A DNA stretch of 64,000 nucleotides from positions 1-64,000 of the forward strand of contig JAJFVK010000024.1 of assembly GCA_021371795.1 (NCBI GenBank), written 5' to 3'. The position numbers and the translations under genes were made by a program. The notes beneath the pieces are model-generated. The model was not told the DNA's origin. It did no database searches and was given only the letters and a program-made list of their open reading frames with translations. The first letter of the stretch is position 1; each line of letters opens with the position of its first letter. The stretch is from Planctomycetaceae bacterium. GTDB lineage: Bacteria; Planctomycetota; Phycisphaerae; Sedimentisphaerales; UBA12454. Shown piece after piece: positions 45,896-55,130 of this stretch.

Positions 45896-48543
45896 TTTAC
45901 ACCTTTCAAAAATTCGTCAATTTCTTTTGCCGCCTTCATTCCGTCAGCAACCGCGGCGACAACGGTCGATGCACCCCTGACCAAATCACCGCCGGCGAAA
46001 ACATTTTTGCGGGTAGTCGCGAAACTGTTTTTACACGTTTTTATCAGTCCGTTTTCAATTTCAACGCCCGGCAGTATTTTTTCAATTAACTCGTCCGAAG
46101 TCTGGCCAATCGCTTCTATAACAATATCCATCGGCAATTTATAAGCATTTTTTTCATCTGCGAGAGGTTTGCGTCTTCCAGATTTGTCCGGCGAAGATAA
46201 TTTTGTCGGACAAACTTTGACCGCTGTCAATTTGCCGTTTTGCGATTCATAACCCAACTGATGAGTAAGCACGATAAAATGCACGCCCTGCTCCATCGCC
46301 CTGTCGCGCTCGGCAGACCAGGCGGGCATCTGTTCAAACGACCTGCGGTAAATTACATAAACATCCTCTGCGCCGAGACGTTTGGCGGTTGTCGCGGCAT
46401 CCATCGCGGTATTCCCGCCGCCAATTACGGCAACTCTTTTGCCTGCAAGGTTCGGGGCTGTCGGCTGCTTTGCAAAATTTAAAAACTCCAGAGCATCGTA
46501 CAAGCCATCGAGCTTTTCAGAACTTGAATTTGCGCCTTTCGGCAAACCAAGACCGACAAACGCGGCGTCGAAATTTTCTTTCATAATATCATCGAGATTA
46601 AATTTCTCATTTATTGCCGTGTTCAATCGTAAAGTCATTCTTGAATCGGGGACATCTTTGAAAATAGCCTGGATTTCCCGTTTCAACGCAATATTTTGCC
46701 TTTCGGCAGGTATGACGGATTCTATCATTCCGCCCAAATCTTTTGCTTTATCGAAAATTGTGATTTTGTGGCCGGCTTCAAGAAGCGTCGCAGCGGCGGA
46801 AAGTCCGGCGGGGCCTGCGCCGACGATTGCGATGTTTTTGCCGGTGCATTTTTCTGGTACATTGATTTTCGACCAACCGTTTTTGTTTGCCTGCTCGGCT
46901 AAATATTTTTGAATGTCCGCAATCGGCAGCGCGGCATCGCCTATGAATTTTTGCAGACAATTTCCCTGACACTGCTGCTCAACCGGACACAGCCATGCGC
47001 AAACCTCCGGCAAAATATTCGCACTGCGGATTGTCTCGTATGCGGCTTCCTCATCGCCGGCAAGAAACTGCTTTATGAACAAGGGAATATCTATTCCCGC
47101 CGGGCAGCCAAGCTGACATGTCGGCTCCTGACATTGCAAACAATTCTGCGAAAGCCTTTGCAGGTTCACTTTATCGCTCATTCTGCCGTGTTTGAAAATC
47201 GGGCCGTAAATTTTATTGTCGCGGACAACGCAGCCTGCGGTTTGGCCGTCACGCATCAATTGTGTGCACGCGCTGCATCCGACGCAGACTTTGTTTTTGT
47301 CGAGTTTGCCTTTTGTGAGAATGTCCTTTGCGAAATCGGGATACGCGAACGCCATTCGGCCTGCGCCGATGATTTTCGATTTGCCGGTTTGTTTGCTTGC
47401 GGCGGCGATGTTGCCCATAAGCTCACGCAGCCAACTATAACCTGTGCCGACAATCGCGATATCGGGAAATTCTTTTTGAATTTCGCCGGCAAGATTTATC
47501 AACCGCTCGACCCCCTGCAATGGATGATGCGGTTCTTCATACGCGCCTTTAATCGGCAGATTGAATGGCCTGCCGACGTGCGGATTATAATAAGGATTGG
47601 CTATCGTAAAATTAATCAGCCTTACTCCCCTGTCCATTAACAGCTTCACTAATTTCTTCGGCTCTGTCAAATCCGGCTTTGTATAATCATTCTCGTCAAC
47701 GCCCCAGCCGTACGGGAATGGAATCGCATCGTAAAAACCAAGACGCAAACAAATTTCTATTTTGCCACCGAGTTCAGCCTTTATCTTGTCAACAACCTCA
47801 AGCAGAAATCTTGTTCTGTTTTCAAAAGACCAGCCGTATTTGCCGGCTCTGTTTCTGCTTGCCAAAATCTCATTAATTAAATAACCGTGGCAGGATTTAA
47901 TATCAACCGCGTCAAAACCCGCTTCATAGGCAAGTCGGGCGGCTTTGACATAAGCAAGCTGAAGATTATCAAGGTATTCATCAGTTACGATATTATCATC
48001 TGTAACCTTGCTCTGTTTGTTCGTATTAGGTTTTGGTTCCGGAACAAGCGCATCACGATACGGGTCTCTTTGTAGAATCAGCGGATTTGCGGTGCCCGTC
48101 GGTTTGCTGTATCTGCCTGAATGGGTCAACTGCGCGACGATTACAGGATTATGGTTTTGCCCCATACTTTGCTTTGCGGAATCGCGCATCATTTTGACCA
48201 TCTGCACGAAATCGTCTTTGCTTTGTTCGTTGAGCCAAAGCTGTCTGGGGTTCGCTCTGCCTTCGGGGACAACCGCTATCGCTTCTGCCCACAACAGGCC
48301 TGCGCCGCCGGCAGCAAATCTTTTGTATCGTCGCATCGTAAGTTCAGACGGTCGGCCAAGCGAATCGCCGTCCGCGCCTTCCATCGGGTGAACGGCCAGC
48401 GAATTGGGAATCAATAAACCGCCCGCCTTGACAGGTTCTGCCAAAATTGAAACATCTTCTGTCGCATCAATATTACAGCCGATTTGGCCGCATAAAGATT
48501 TGAAACCATTAACGTCTGTAAGTTTAAATTTCCAGTCATTCAT
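45892..48543 (-). CDS. Old yellow enzyme fused to a GltD-type flavin/Fe-S module
   Basis: 883 residues from the ATG at 48543 (the frame to 48561 begins with GTG). Residues 1 to about 390: OYE-type FMN barrel (TRRYKRFA, HGYLINEILASRNRAGKYGW) with the Cys-rich CVGCSACTQL…C of the iron-sulfur OYE class. Residues about 430-540: GltD-like double Fe-S segment (NCLQCQEPTCQLGCPAGID, then CAWLCPVEQQCQGNC). Residues about 560-880: two nucleotide-binding folds (IAIVGAGPAGLSAAATLLEAG; VAVIGGGNTAMDAA) and a final GD-x-x-x-G-A flavin motif. It probably takes electrons from NAD(P)H to reduce an activated C=C bond. Head of a three-gene operon, divergent from an AraC regulator. Confidence 0.83.
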   Translation of the reverse strand: MNDWKFKLTDVNGFKSLCGQIGCNIDATEDVSILAEPVKAGGLLIPNSLAVHPMEGADGDSLGRPSELTMRRYKRFAAGGAGLLWAEAIAVVPEGRANPRQLWLNEQSKDDFVQMVKMMRDSAKQSMGQNHNPVIVAQLTHSGRYSKPTGTANPLILQRDPYRDALVPEPKPNTNKQSKVTDDNIVTDEYLDNLQLAYVKAARLAYEAGFDAVDIKSCHGYLINEILASRNRAGKYGWSFENRTRFLLEVVDKIKAELGGKIEICLRLGFYDAIPFPYGWGVDENDYTKPDLTEPKKLVKLLMDRGVRLINFTIANPYYNPHVGRPFNLPIKGAYEEPHHPLQGVERLINLAGEIQKEFPDIAIVGTGYSWLRELMGNIAAASKQTGKSKIIGAGRMAFAYPDFAKDILTKGKLDKNKVCVGCSACTQLMRDGQTAGCVVRDNKIYGPIFKHGRMSDKVNLQRLSQNCLQCQEPTCQLGCPAGIDIPLFIKQFLAGDEEAAYETIRSANILPEVCAWLCPVEQQCQGNCLQKFIGDAALPIADIQKYLAEQANKNGWSKINVPEKCTGKNIAIVGAGPAGLSAAATLLEAGHKITIFDKAKDLGGMIESVIPAERQNIALKREIQAIFKDVPDSRMTLRLNTAINEKFNLDDIMKENFDAAFVGLGLPKGANSSSEKLDGLYDALEFLNFAKQPTAPNLAGKRVAVIGGGNTAMDAATTAKRLGAEDVYVIYRRSFEQMPAWSAERDRAMEQGVHFIVLTHQLGYESQNGKLTAVKVCPTKLSSPDKSGRRKPLADEKNAYKLPMDIVIEAIGQTSDELIEKILPGVEIENGLIKTCKNSFATTRKNVFAGGDLVRGASTVVAAVADGMKAAKEIDEFLKGVK

Positions 48544-48621
48544 ACGTTTAAGTCTAAACACAGGAAGCGATTATGTCTTTGCGTAAACGGTAAATTTGGA
48601 TTTGCGTTTTAGGCATTTTTC

Positions 48622-48650
48622 TTGATTTTTACTATAACCATTGATATAAT
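48622..48650 (+). promoter_or_regulatory. Sigma-70-type promoter of the AraC gene (nearly leaderless)
   Basis: -35 TTGATT (48622-48627), 17-bp spacer, -10 TATAAT (48645-48650). The ATG is at 48659, so transcription should start about 1-2 bases before the start codon. No ribosome-binding site would be carried. Confidence 0.65.
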
Positions 48651-48658
48651 AACATATT

Positions 48659-49498
48659 ATGAAAAGTGAAAATATCAATAAAATTACACTTCCAGACAAC
48701 GGCATAATCGTTCAGAGCAGAATTAACCGGCCTGACAGCGGACATAACTTCCACAGCCATAACTATTTAAGCATACTTTTTGTCGTATCGGGACATGGCA
48801 TTCTACAACTGGCGGACAAAAACTACGACCTGAAGCCTGACACAATCGTTGCGCTCAATGCGGGACTTTTACATAAATTTTCAGACAAACCAAAAAAGCA
48901 AATGACCGTGTTCTCGATTTATTTCGATGTCGCTCAAACCGGCGCTAACAAATATATCGTCGATTATCTCTTTAGTTCGAACGAGCCGTTTGTGCTGCCT
49001 TTTTATTACGCCGAGCAGACGAGGAAAAATTTAAGGCAGATGCTCTATGAACAACTGAAAAAACCGCCCGGCTACAAACTCGGTATAAATCATATTTTTA
49101 ACATCACCCTGCTGAATATATACCGAGCGAAACTTGTTTTTTCGCAAAATACCGATTTACACACAAACAACAACAACGCCAGAGTTCAGGCCGCCCTTGA
49201 GTATATCGCAGCCAATTCACACGAACAGTTTTCACTGAATGATGCCGCAAAAATGGCCGGCGTTTCCCATAGGCAATTTACAAAACTATGCAGAATCCAG
49301 GCCGGCAAAAGTTTTGTCAAATTTCTCAACCAGAAAAGATGCGAAAAAGCAAGAAAACTAATAATCGGTACGGATGCATCTATCGCGTCAATCGCTTTTG
49401 AAGCAGGTTATGAGGATTTATCGACATTTTATCGGGCATTTAAAAGCATTTACAAGGCAACGCCTTTGTCGTTGAAAAACAAGGCAACTGAACATTAA
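48659..49498 (+). CDS. AraC-family transcriptional regulator
   Basis: 279 residues. N-terminal cupin sensor (about 15-140, GHNFHSHNYLSILFVVSGHG) and C-terminal double helix-turn-helix (about 175-275), with FSLNDAAKMAGVSHRQFTKLCR and IASIAFEAGYEDLSTFYRAFKS followed by ATPLS. It should activate the divergent three-gene redox operon when its small ligand binds the cupin domain. Its promoter gives almost no leader. Confidence 0.93.
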   Translation: MKSENINKITLPDNGIIVQSRINRPDSGHNFHSHNYLSILFVVSGHGILQLADKNYDLKPDTIVALNAGLLHKFSDKPKKQMTVFSIYFDVAQTGANKYIVDYLFSSNEPFVLPFYYAEQTRKNLRQMLYEQLKKPPGYKLGINHIFNITLLNIYRAKLVFSQNTDLHTNNNNARVQAALEYIAANSHEQFSLNDAAKMAGVSHRQFTKLCRIQAGKSFVKFLNQKRCEKARKLIIGTDASIASIAFEAGYEDLSTFYRAFKSIYKATPLSLKNKATEH

Positions 49499-49594
49499 AA
49501 TGCTAAATTTTTTGTATTTTTTTTCAATTTTGTTATTATATTTGGAATTGAATACCGATTTACAAGGTAAGCATAATATTTAAGGATTATTACA

Positions 49595-50893
49595 TTGCGA
49601 AGAATTATAGTTCATGAAGGCGCAGAGCAGCTAACCTACGAAATACGCGAAATCGTGGCCGTTGCGCAGCAACTTGCCAAACTCGGCGTAAATATCACCT
49701 GGGAAAATATTGGCGACCCTATCCAGAAAGGCGAAAAACTGCCGGCGTGGATAAAAGAAATCGTTACCAAACTCGTCAGCGAAGACCGAACCTACGGCTA
49801 TGTTGAAACTGCGGGCGTATTGGCGACCAGAGAGTTTCTGGCCAATCAGGTCAACCAGCGAGGCGGATGCCAAATCACCAGCAACGATATCGTTTTATTC
49901 AACGGACTCGGCGATGCTGTCGCAAAAATTTTCGGATTCCTTAAACGCGAAGCTCGCGTAATCGGCCCGTCGCCGGCGTATTCGACGCACTCATCGGCTG
50001 AAGCGGCTCATTCAGGTTATGAACATCTGACTTATTCGCTTGACCCGCACAATAAATGGATGCCGGATTTACATGATTTGGAAAATAAAGTTAAATACAA
50101 CGATTCCATCGCGGGAATACTGTTAATCAATCCCGACAACCCGACAGGCGCGGTTTATCCGCCTGATGTACTCAAGAAAATGGTGGACATCGCACACCGT
50201 TATAAATTGTTTATCGTCTGTGACGAGATTTATATCAGTCTTGTATATAATGGCAGCCAGACTTTGCACCTTAGCCAGGTAATCGACAATGTGCCGGGTA
50301 TCGCACTGCGTGGCATATCAAAAGAATATCCATGGCCGGGCGCTCGCTGCGGCTGGATTGAGATTTTCAATCAGGATAAATTTCCGATGTTCCGCCGATA
50401 TATCAAGAGTATTATCAACGCCAAGATGCTTGAGGTTTGCTCGACGAGTCTGCCGCAGTTTTCTATCCCGCTTGTTATGGGAGACAGCCGATACGAGGAT
50501 CATGTGAAGCAGAGAAGCCTTATGTACGGCAGGCGAGCACAGGAAGCGGCGGATATCTTATCGAAGGTTAAGGGAGTTACAGTTGTCAAACCACAGGGCG
50601 CTTTTTATATGACAATCCTGTTCGATGATAATTCGCTCAAAAGCAGTCAGACACTGCCAATAAAGAATCCCGATGCAAAGAAATTTGTCGAAGACAAAGT
50701 GCATGGCGTTGAAGTTGACAAGCGGTTTGTTTATTATCTGCTGGGAGCAACCGGCATTTGTGTAGTTCCGCTGACGGGGTTCTGCTGCAACCTTAAAGGC
50801 TTCCGCGTAACACTGCTGGAAAGCGACGACGAAAAACGGCTGTGGACGTGGCAGACAATTGCTGAAAGCATTAAGGCATATTTAAACTCTTAA
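49595..50893 (+). CDS. Class I/II aminotransferase (AspC/AlaT-like)
   Basis: 432 residues. PLP lysine in GISKEYPWPGARCGW (about 240), NPDNPTGAV (about 180), DEIY and a final FR…LLES region fit fold type I aminotransferases. The start codon is TTG at 49595, supported by AAGGAT 8 bases upstream and by the absence of an in-frame ATG before the conserved N-terminal region. It is not clearly in an operon: the AraC gene ends 97 bases before. Substrate unassigned; an alanine- or aspartate-type enzyme is possible. Confidence 0.85.
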   Translation: MRRIIVHEGAEQLTYEIREIVAVAQQLAKLGVNITWENIGDPIQKGEKLPAWIKEIVTKLVSEDRTYGYVETAGVLATREFLANQVNQRGGCQITSNDIVLFNGLGDAVAKIFGFLKREARVIGPSPAYSTHSSAEAAHSGYEHLTYSLDPHNKWMPDLHDLENKVKYNDSIAGILLINPDNPTGAVYPPDVLKKMVDIAHRYKLFIVCDEIYISLVYNGSQTLHLSQVIDNVPGIALRGISKEYPWPGARCGWIEIFNQDKFPMFRRYIKSIINAKMLEVCSTSLPQFSIPLVMGDSRYEDHVKQRSLMYGRRAQEAADILSKVKGVTVVKPQGAFYMTILFDDNSLKSSQTLPIKNPDAKKFVEDKVHGVEVDKRFVYYLLGATGICVVPLTGFCCNLKGFRVTLLESDDEKRLWTWQTIAESIKAYLNS

Positions 50894-50922
50894 TGGAACA
50901 TCCAAAATTCATTTTGGCAACT

Positions 50923-53433
50923 TTAGAGTTCAGCCAACCAGTTTGTGGCAAATATAGCCAAATCTTTTATATCAACAATACCGTCAGATGACGGAATTGG
51001 TGCAATATCGGCGTTATACATTCCTCTTTGCAGCCATTGATTGGCGAATTCATAAAGCTGGTTGTAATCGCCCTGCCAGTTCTCGGCAAAATCTGCGAAA
51101 TCCAGAAAGTTCACAATGCCATCGCCGCCGTCCGGTGCGGTATCGAAAGACAGTTTTGTAAGCATCCATTGTTTGGCAAAGTAAGAATAATCAATAAAAT
51201 CTACGCCGTCAGGACATGCAACATCACCAATCAAAACCGGCTCCCACTGGAATTTCGGATAATCTGTACTATCGCAAATCCGCCAGATATTCACAAAATC
51301 CCAATTGACATTTTTATATGTCGAGGCAGTTTTCATCTGTACCGTAGTAAGGCCGGTGCCGCCAAAACTCGATTGCCTGCCGCTGGTTTCCACATCCCAA
51401 AAAGAATTAATTGTTTCGCCGTCAGGCTCTGAAAAATCCAGGCCAACCAGGCCGCCGACATTTGAGGAACCATTTACTGCACCAGTCGAATAACAATTTT
51501 CTATTATAGCGACCACAGAGGACGATGCATTTGTTCCGCAAAGACCGCCGACCTGTGAATCGCCGGTAACGTTCGCGTTTGAATAACAATTTACAACATT
51601 TTTTGAGTTATCTCCGACAAGACCGCCGGCACTTTTATTCGCAAATGAGCCGCCATCTCTGCCTAAAACACTGCCTTTCGAAAGACATTCCGAAATCTGA
51701 CCATAATTGTCGCCGGAAAGTCCGCCAACATAATTATCCGCAATAACATTGACATTAGCCAAACACTGAATTATTTCGCCATCCGACTGATTTGTGGCCA
51801 CAAGTCCGCCGACATTTCGAATACCGGTTACTTCAATATTATCTGCATAACAAAGAGACAGCCTGCCATAATTATAACCCACTACTCCACCAATATATTG
51901 ATTGCCTTTTATCGAAGAACCGGAAACGCTGCATCCGGTAACATTGGCATCTACAACACGACAAGCCAGAATACCTGCGCCGTTTCCTGAACCAATATCA
52001 ATTTGTGCATTCATTAAGTGGACATTAATAATAAGTCCGCCATCATCGATGTAGCCGAAAAGCCCAACGTTGCTTGCCGCTTTAATATAAGTAAAATTAT
52101 ATATAGTGCAACCATTGCCATCGAAAACACCTGTAAATGGATACCTGTAATCCGGTGCAATGATATTATATTTATCTGGCGCAAAGACAGACATATCTAT
52201 ATCCGCTGTCATTCTGAAATATGACGCCCAATCTTCGGAATTGGCGCCAATGGCGTTCATATCCTGCGGGGTTGCGATACGATATGGGTCTTCCGGAGTA
52301 CCTGTTCCGCCGGAGTATTTTTGCACAGCAGAAGAAACAACATTAATCGTATAATCCTCCGTTTCGCCGTACAGAACCGAACCACAAGGAGCAAGGGCAT
52401 CTTCCGAAGTATCGACAATGCGCACTCTCATAGTTGTATCGCCGGCAACTGCGTCCGCAGGAGGCGTAATCGATGCGGTGTATGGCCCGGCAGGAGCGCC
52501 GGCAGTCGTGATAGTTTCGCCGATATCGTCGAAATCATTGTCGTGATTCCAGTCTATCCAAATGCCGCACTGGTCGTTCTCATAAGGCTTGCCATTCGTT
52601 ACTGTAATCGGATAACTTGTGCCAATATTCATCGACGTTGAGAGACTTGTATAATCAGCGTAGCCAGTCGAACCGGTAGAGTTGTCAATAGAGCCGACAA
52701 CAACACGGCTTATATATTCATAGTCTGTCAAATAAGCCAGTGCGGAACAGTAATCAATGCCGCTGTCATAATACAATTTAATCCACCAGTAGTCGATGTA
52801 GCTTGTATAGCTATAATAATCTTTCCCCCGCAGTCCCCACGCTTGCGCAAGAGGCTGACCATTGAAAGTTGAAATGCCGGTAACAGTACGATTGACAGAT
52901 GAAAATAAATTTTCCTCTAAATTATGGGTTATCGAACCAGTTTCATTTTCCAAATCAATGTCCACTTTACCCTGCACCACTACCTGATAATGCAAATCAA
53001 TGCTTGTAACGGTATAAGGGTACGGAAAGCCATTATAATTGATATAGCTGTATTTCCATGTAGAGCGAAGATATACATCCATCCCTTCATCGGCATATTC
53101 ACAAGCTATCTCGGATGCCGACTGCGAGGAATTCAGGCCAAGGAGCGGCTCAACCAAAAGAAACTCGCGGAGTATTCTTATCTGCGCTCCGTTATCGGCA
53201 AGCTGATTCGCAAGCTCCGCTAAAATCTGTAAACGTACAGAGCCGTTGTCGAAATATTCAATTTCGCTGCCGGGAGCCAACGGCAAAGCTTCAATATCTT
53301 CAAGTGAAAATGTTTGGGAAGGAACAATTTGCACTTCTACATATTCAGTATTCTTCACACTCTCCTGCGCAAAGAGAAATGAACATGAGCACACAATCAA
53401 TAATGACACATACGCTAAATAACACCTTCTCAT
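50923..53433 (-). CDS. Secreted GEVED/GLUG-repeat protein with dockerin-like tail
   Basis: 836 residues. Signal peptide (CYLAYVSLLIVCSCSFLFAQ), N-terminal region of unknown fold, a GEVED domain (about 265-365; IWIDWNHDNDFDDIGE, YGETEDYTI), then a GLUG-repeat beta-solenoid (about 385-690; repeated NVGGLV, YVGGLSG and GGLCG units) that starts with GTGTPEDPYRI, then a C-terminal segment (about 710-836) with dockerin-like EF-hand pairs (ACPDGVDFIDYSYFAKQW, DGIVNFLDFADFAENW, DGIVDIKDLAIFATNWL). Perfect AGGAGG site before the ATG. Probably a surface adhesin or carbohydrate-binding protein. No cohesin is seen here, so the dockerin partner, if any, is elsewhere. Confidence 0.85.
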   Translation of the reverse strand: MRRCYLAYVSLLIVCSCSFLFAQESVKNTEYVEVQIVPSQTFSLEDIEALPLAPGSEIEYFDNGSVRLQILAELANQLADNGAQIRILREFLLVEPLLGLNSSQSASEIACEYADEGMDVYLRSTWKYSYINYNGFPYPYTVTSIDLHYQVVVQGKVDIDLENETGSITHNLEENLFSSVNRTVTGISTFNGQPLAQAWGLRGKDYYSYTSYIDYWWIKLYYDSGIDYCSALAYLTDYEYISRVVVGSIDNSTGSTGYADYTSLSTSMNIGTSYPITVTNGKPYENDQCGIWIDWNHDNDFDDIGETITTAGAPAGPYTASITPPADAVAGDTTMRVRIVDTSEDALAPCGSVLYGETEDYTINVVSSAVQKYSGGTGTPEDPYRIATPQDMNAIGANSEDWASYFRMTADIDMSVFAPDKYNIIAPDYRYPFTGVFDGNGCTIYNFTYIKAASNVGLFGYIDDGGLIINVHLMNAQIDIGSGNGAGILACRVVDANVTGCSVSGSSIKGNQYIGGVVGYNYGRLSLCYADNIEVTGIRNVGGLVATNQSDGEIIQCLANVNVIADNYVGGLSGDNYGQISECLSKGSVLGRDGGSFANKSAGGLVGDNSKNVVNCYSNANVTGDSQVGGLCGTNASSSVVAIIENCYSTGAVNGSSNVGGLVGLDFSEPDGETINSFWDVETSGRQSSFGGTGLTTVQMKTASTYKNVNWDFVNIWRICDSTDYPKFQWEPVLIGDVACPDGVDFIDYSYFAKQWMLTKLSFDTAPDGGDGIVNFLDFADFAENWQGDYNQLYEFANQWLQRGMYNADIAPIPSSDGIVDIKDLAIFATNWLAEL

Positions 53434-53565
53434 TCCTATACCTCCTAAATACTAAATTATAATTATACAAATTGCCCTTTTTTGTGTCCAGAAAAAAAAG
53501 AGGGTAAAAAAAAGCTGGAAAAATCGAATAATATTTGTAGAATCTGCTGTTTCTATTAAATCTGG

Positions 53566-53588
53566 TTCCCCGCTCGTGCGGGAATGAC
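53566..53588. repeat. TTCCCCGC…GCGGGAATGAC dispersed palindrome
   Basis: TTCCCCGC (53566-53573) / GCGGGAA (53578-53584) around TCGT, then TGAC. Same class as 7183-7206. Confidence 0.7.
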
Positions 53589-53615
53589 GCATACAGAAAA
53601 GTATGGAAACTTGTA

Positions 53616-54086
53616 ATGAAATTTATACTAATTGATAAAATAGTTAAAATAGAAGCCGGTAAAGAGATACAGACGGTCAAGAATGTATCCCTGTCGGAAG
53701 AGTACCTGAGCGACCATTTCCCCATTTTTCCGGTGCTGCCGGGCGTTTTTCTGCTGCAAGGGCTGGTTGAATCGGCCTGCTGGCTTGTTCGGCACAGCGA
53801 AAACTTTGCGCATAGTATGGTATTGCTAACTCAAGCAAAAAATGTAAAATACAAAAGCTTTGCCGCTCCGGGGATGAATATCCAATATACCGTAACGGCT
53901 AAAAGCATCGAAGAAAACCTAAGCTCGTTTTTGGGAGTTGGAGTCTGCAATGACGGTCAGGCTATCGTCGAAGCAAGATTCAGTCTGCGGCATTTTAACC
54001 TCGCAGAACGCGACCATAAACTTGCTCTCGAAGATTCGCATATTATTGAAAAATTGAAAGAACGTTATAAACTCTTAACAAGATAG
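53616..54086 (+). CDS. FabZ-like 3-hydroxyacyl-ACP dehydratase (hot-dog), apparently active
   Basis: 156 residues with a FabA/FabZ-type hot-dog fold. H34 in SDHFPIFPVLPG is at the canonical catalytic place, although the FPG is FPI here, and E52 in GLVESA is the partner acid. It should remove water from 3-hydroxyacyl-ACP. First gene of a compact DH-ACP-DH-KS-KS cluster, all on the plus strand, followed after 35 bases by the ACP gene. The short lead before the ATG gives only a weak ribosome-binding site. Confidence 0.85.
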   Translation: MKFILIDKIVKIEAGKEIQTVKNVSLSEEYLSDHFPIFPVLPGVFLLQGLVESACWLVRHSENFAHSMVLLTQAKNVKYKSFAAPGMNIQYTVTAKSIEENLSSFLGVGVCNDGQAIVEARFSLRHFNLAERDHKLALEDSHIIEKLKERYKLLTR

Positions 54087-54121
54087 TAATTTAGGATTTA
54101 ATTTTTTTACGGAGGCCAATA

Positions 54122-54511
54122 ATGGCAATGACACGGGATGAAATTTTTAAGCAAATACAAGTAGTGCTGGTTGATGCTCTTGGAGTTGACGAAGAAGAAG
54201 TTACACCAGAAGCAAAGCTGATGGGCGACCTCGGCGCAGAGAGCATCGATTTTCTTGATATAGTATTCCGTATGGAAAAGGCCTTCAGTTTAAAAATACC
54301 GCGCGAGGAACTTTTCCCGGCTGAAAATATTATTACCAATAAAGATTATGTCAGCAACGGCAAACTCACTCATCTGGGTATTGAAGAGTTGAGGAAAAGT
54401 ATGCCGCATACCGATTTCACGGATTTTGTCGATGACCCATCGATAAGCAAAATCGGCGATTTGTTCACAGTTGACGTATTGGTTAATTTCGTTGAAGGCA
54501 AACTAAAATAA
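54122..54511 (+). CDS. Acyl carrier protein with a C-terminal extension
   Basis: 129 residues, about 50 longer than typical ACP. The 4'-phosphopantetheine serine is S41 in LGAESIDFLDIVFRMEKAF, and helix II/III features are clear. Residues about 75-129 (HLGIEELRKSMPHTDF … FTVDVLVNFVEGKLK) are an extra helical tail not found in FAS ACPs, and may dock the cluster's KS or DH. Strong ribosome-binding site (CGGAGG). It should carry the acyl chain for the neighbouring enzymes; a dedicated partner ACP rather than the housekeeping one is likely. Confidence 0.88.
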   Translation: MAMTRDEIFKQIQVVLVDALGVDEEEVTPEAKLMGDLGAESIDFLDIVFRMEKAFSLKIPREELFPAENIITNKDYVSNGKLTHLGIEELRKSMPHTDFTDFVDDPSISKIGDLFTVDVLVNFVEGKLK

Positions 54512-54517
54512 AAAAGG

Positions 54518-54614
54518 AAATCAAAAATTAAAATGCAAAATTAATGATTCGGCCTTGCGGCCAAGGCTTTAATATAAGAACCTATCCCGCAGGGATTCCT
54601 TAATTTTGATTTTT
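54518..54614. repeat. AAATCAAAAATTAA-bounded dispersed repeat with hairpins
   Basis: Inverted ends AAATCAAAAATTAA (54518-54531) and TTAATTTTGATTT (54600-54612) enclose hairpins GCCTTG/CAAGGC (54552-54567) and ATCCC-GCA-GGGAT (54584-54596). It sits between the ACP gene and the second hot-dog gene. Related copies are at 8204-8254 and 59094-59145. Confidence 0.65.
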
Positions 54615-54638
54615 AAACTTTAATTTTTAAACTAAACT

Positions 54639-55130
54639 ATGCGTTGGATATGGATTGACAAATTTATTGAGTTTAACAGCGGCCAAAATGCTGTAGCCAT
54701 AAAAAATGTAACTATGGCAGAGGAGCATCTGCACGATAATTTTCCGGGATTTCCGATTATGCCGGAGTGCCTGATGATTGAATCAATGGCGCAGACGGCG
54801 GGAATTCTTGTCGGACAGGCAAGAAATTTCAAAGAAAAGGTAATTCTCGCAAAAATCAGTAAGGCGGTATTCTTTAATTTCGTTCGCCCCGGCGACACAC
54901 TCAAGATTCACGCAAAAATAGAATCCATCGCACCGGAAGCGGCATCGACGTCAGGCAAAATCACCTGCGGCGAGGAGCTAATCGCTGAAATCGATTTGAT
55001 GTTCAGTCATATCGACCAGAATCTTGCAGGCAAACAATTCCCCGAAGAAAATTTCGTATTCACGGATTTGTTCGCGGTTGTTTTGAGGGCATCGGGGATT
55101 GATGCACCAGCCTGGGGAGCAGCGAAATGA
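54639..55130 (+). CDS. FabZ-like hot-dog protein with altered active site
   Basis: 163 residues, hot-dog fold similar to the first dehydratase (WIDKFIEFNSGQNAVAIKNVTM…; FPGFPIMPECLMIESMAQTAG). At the canonical histidine place (directly before FPG) it has N34 instead of H. H30 and H32 lie just upstream but in a different register. The acid E in MIESMAQ is kept. It may be an inactive partner that forms a heterodimer with the first dehydratase, or use another residue. The C-terminal end overlaps the start of the next gene (ATGA). Confidence 0.75.
   Translation: MRWIWIDKFIEFNSGQNAVAIKNVTMAEEHLHDNFPGFPIMPECLMIESMAQTAGILVGQARNFKEKVILAKISKAVFFNFVRPGDTLKIHAKIESIAPEAASTSGKITCGEELIAEIDLMFSHIDQNLAGKQFPEENFVFTDLFAVVLRASGIDAPAWGAAK

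Noticed and set aside
48544-48561. GTG start for the OYE-GltD fusion
   Set aside because: The ATG six codons later fits the OYE start, and the extra residues are not conserved in character.
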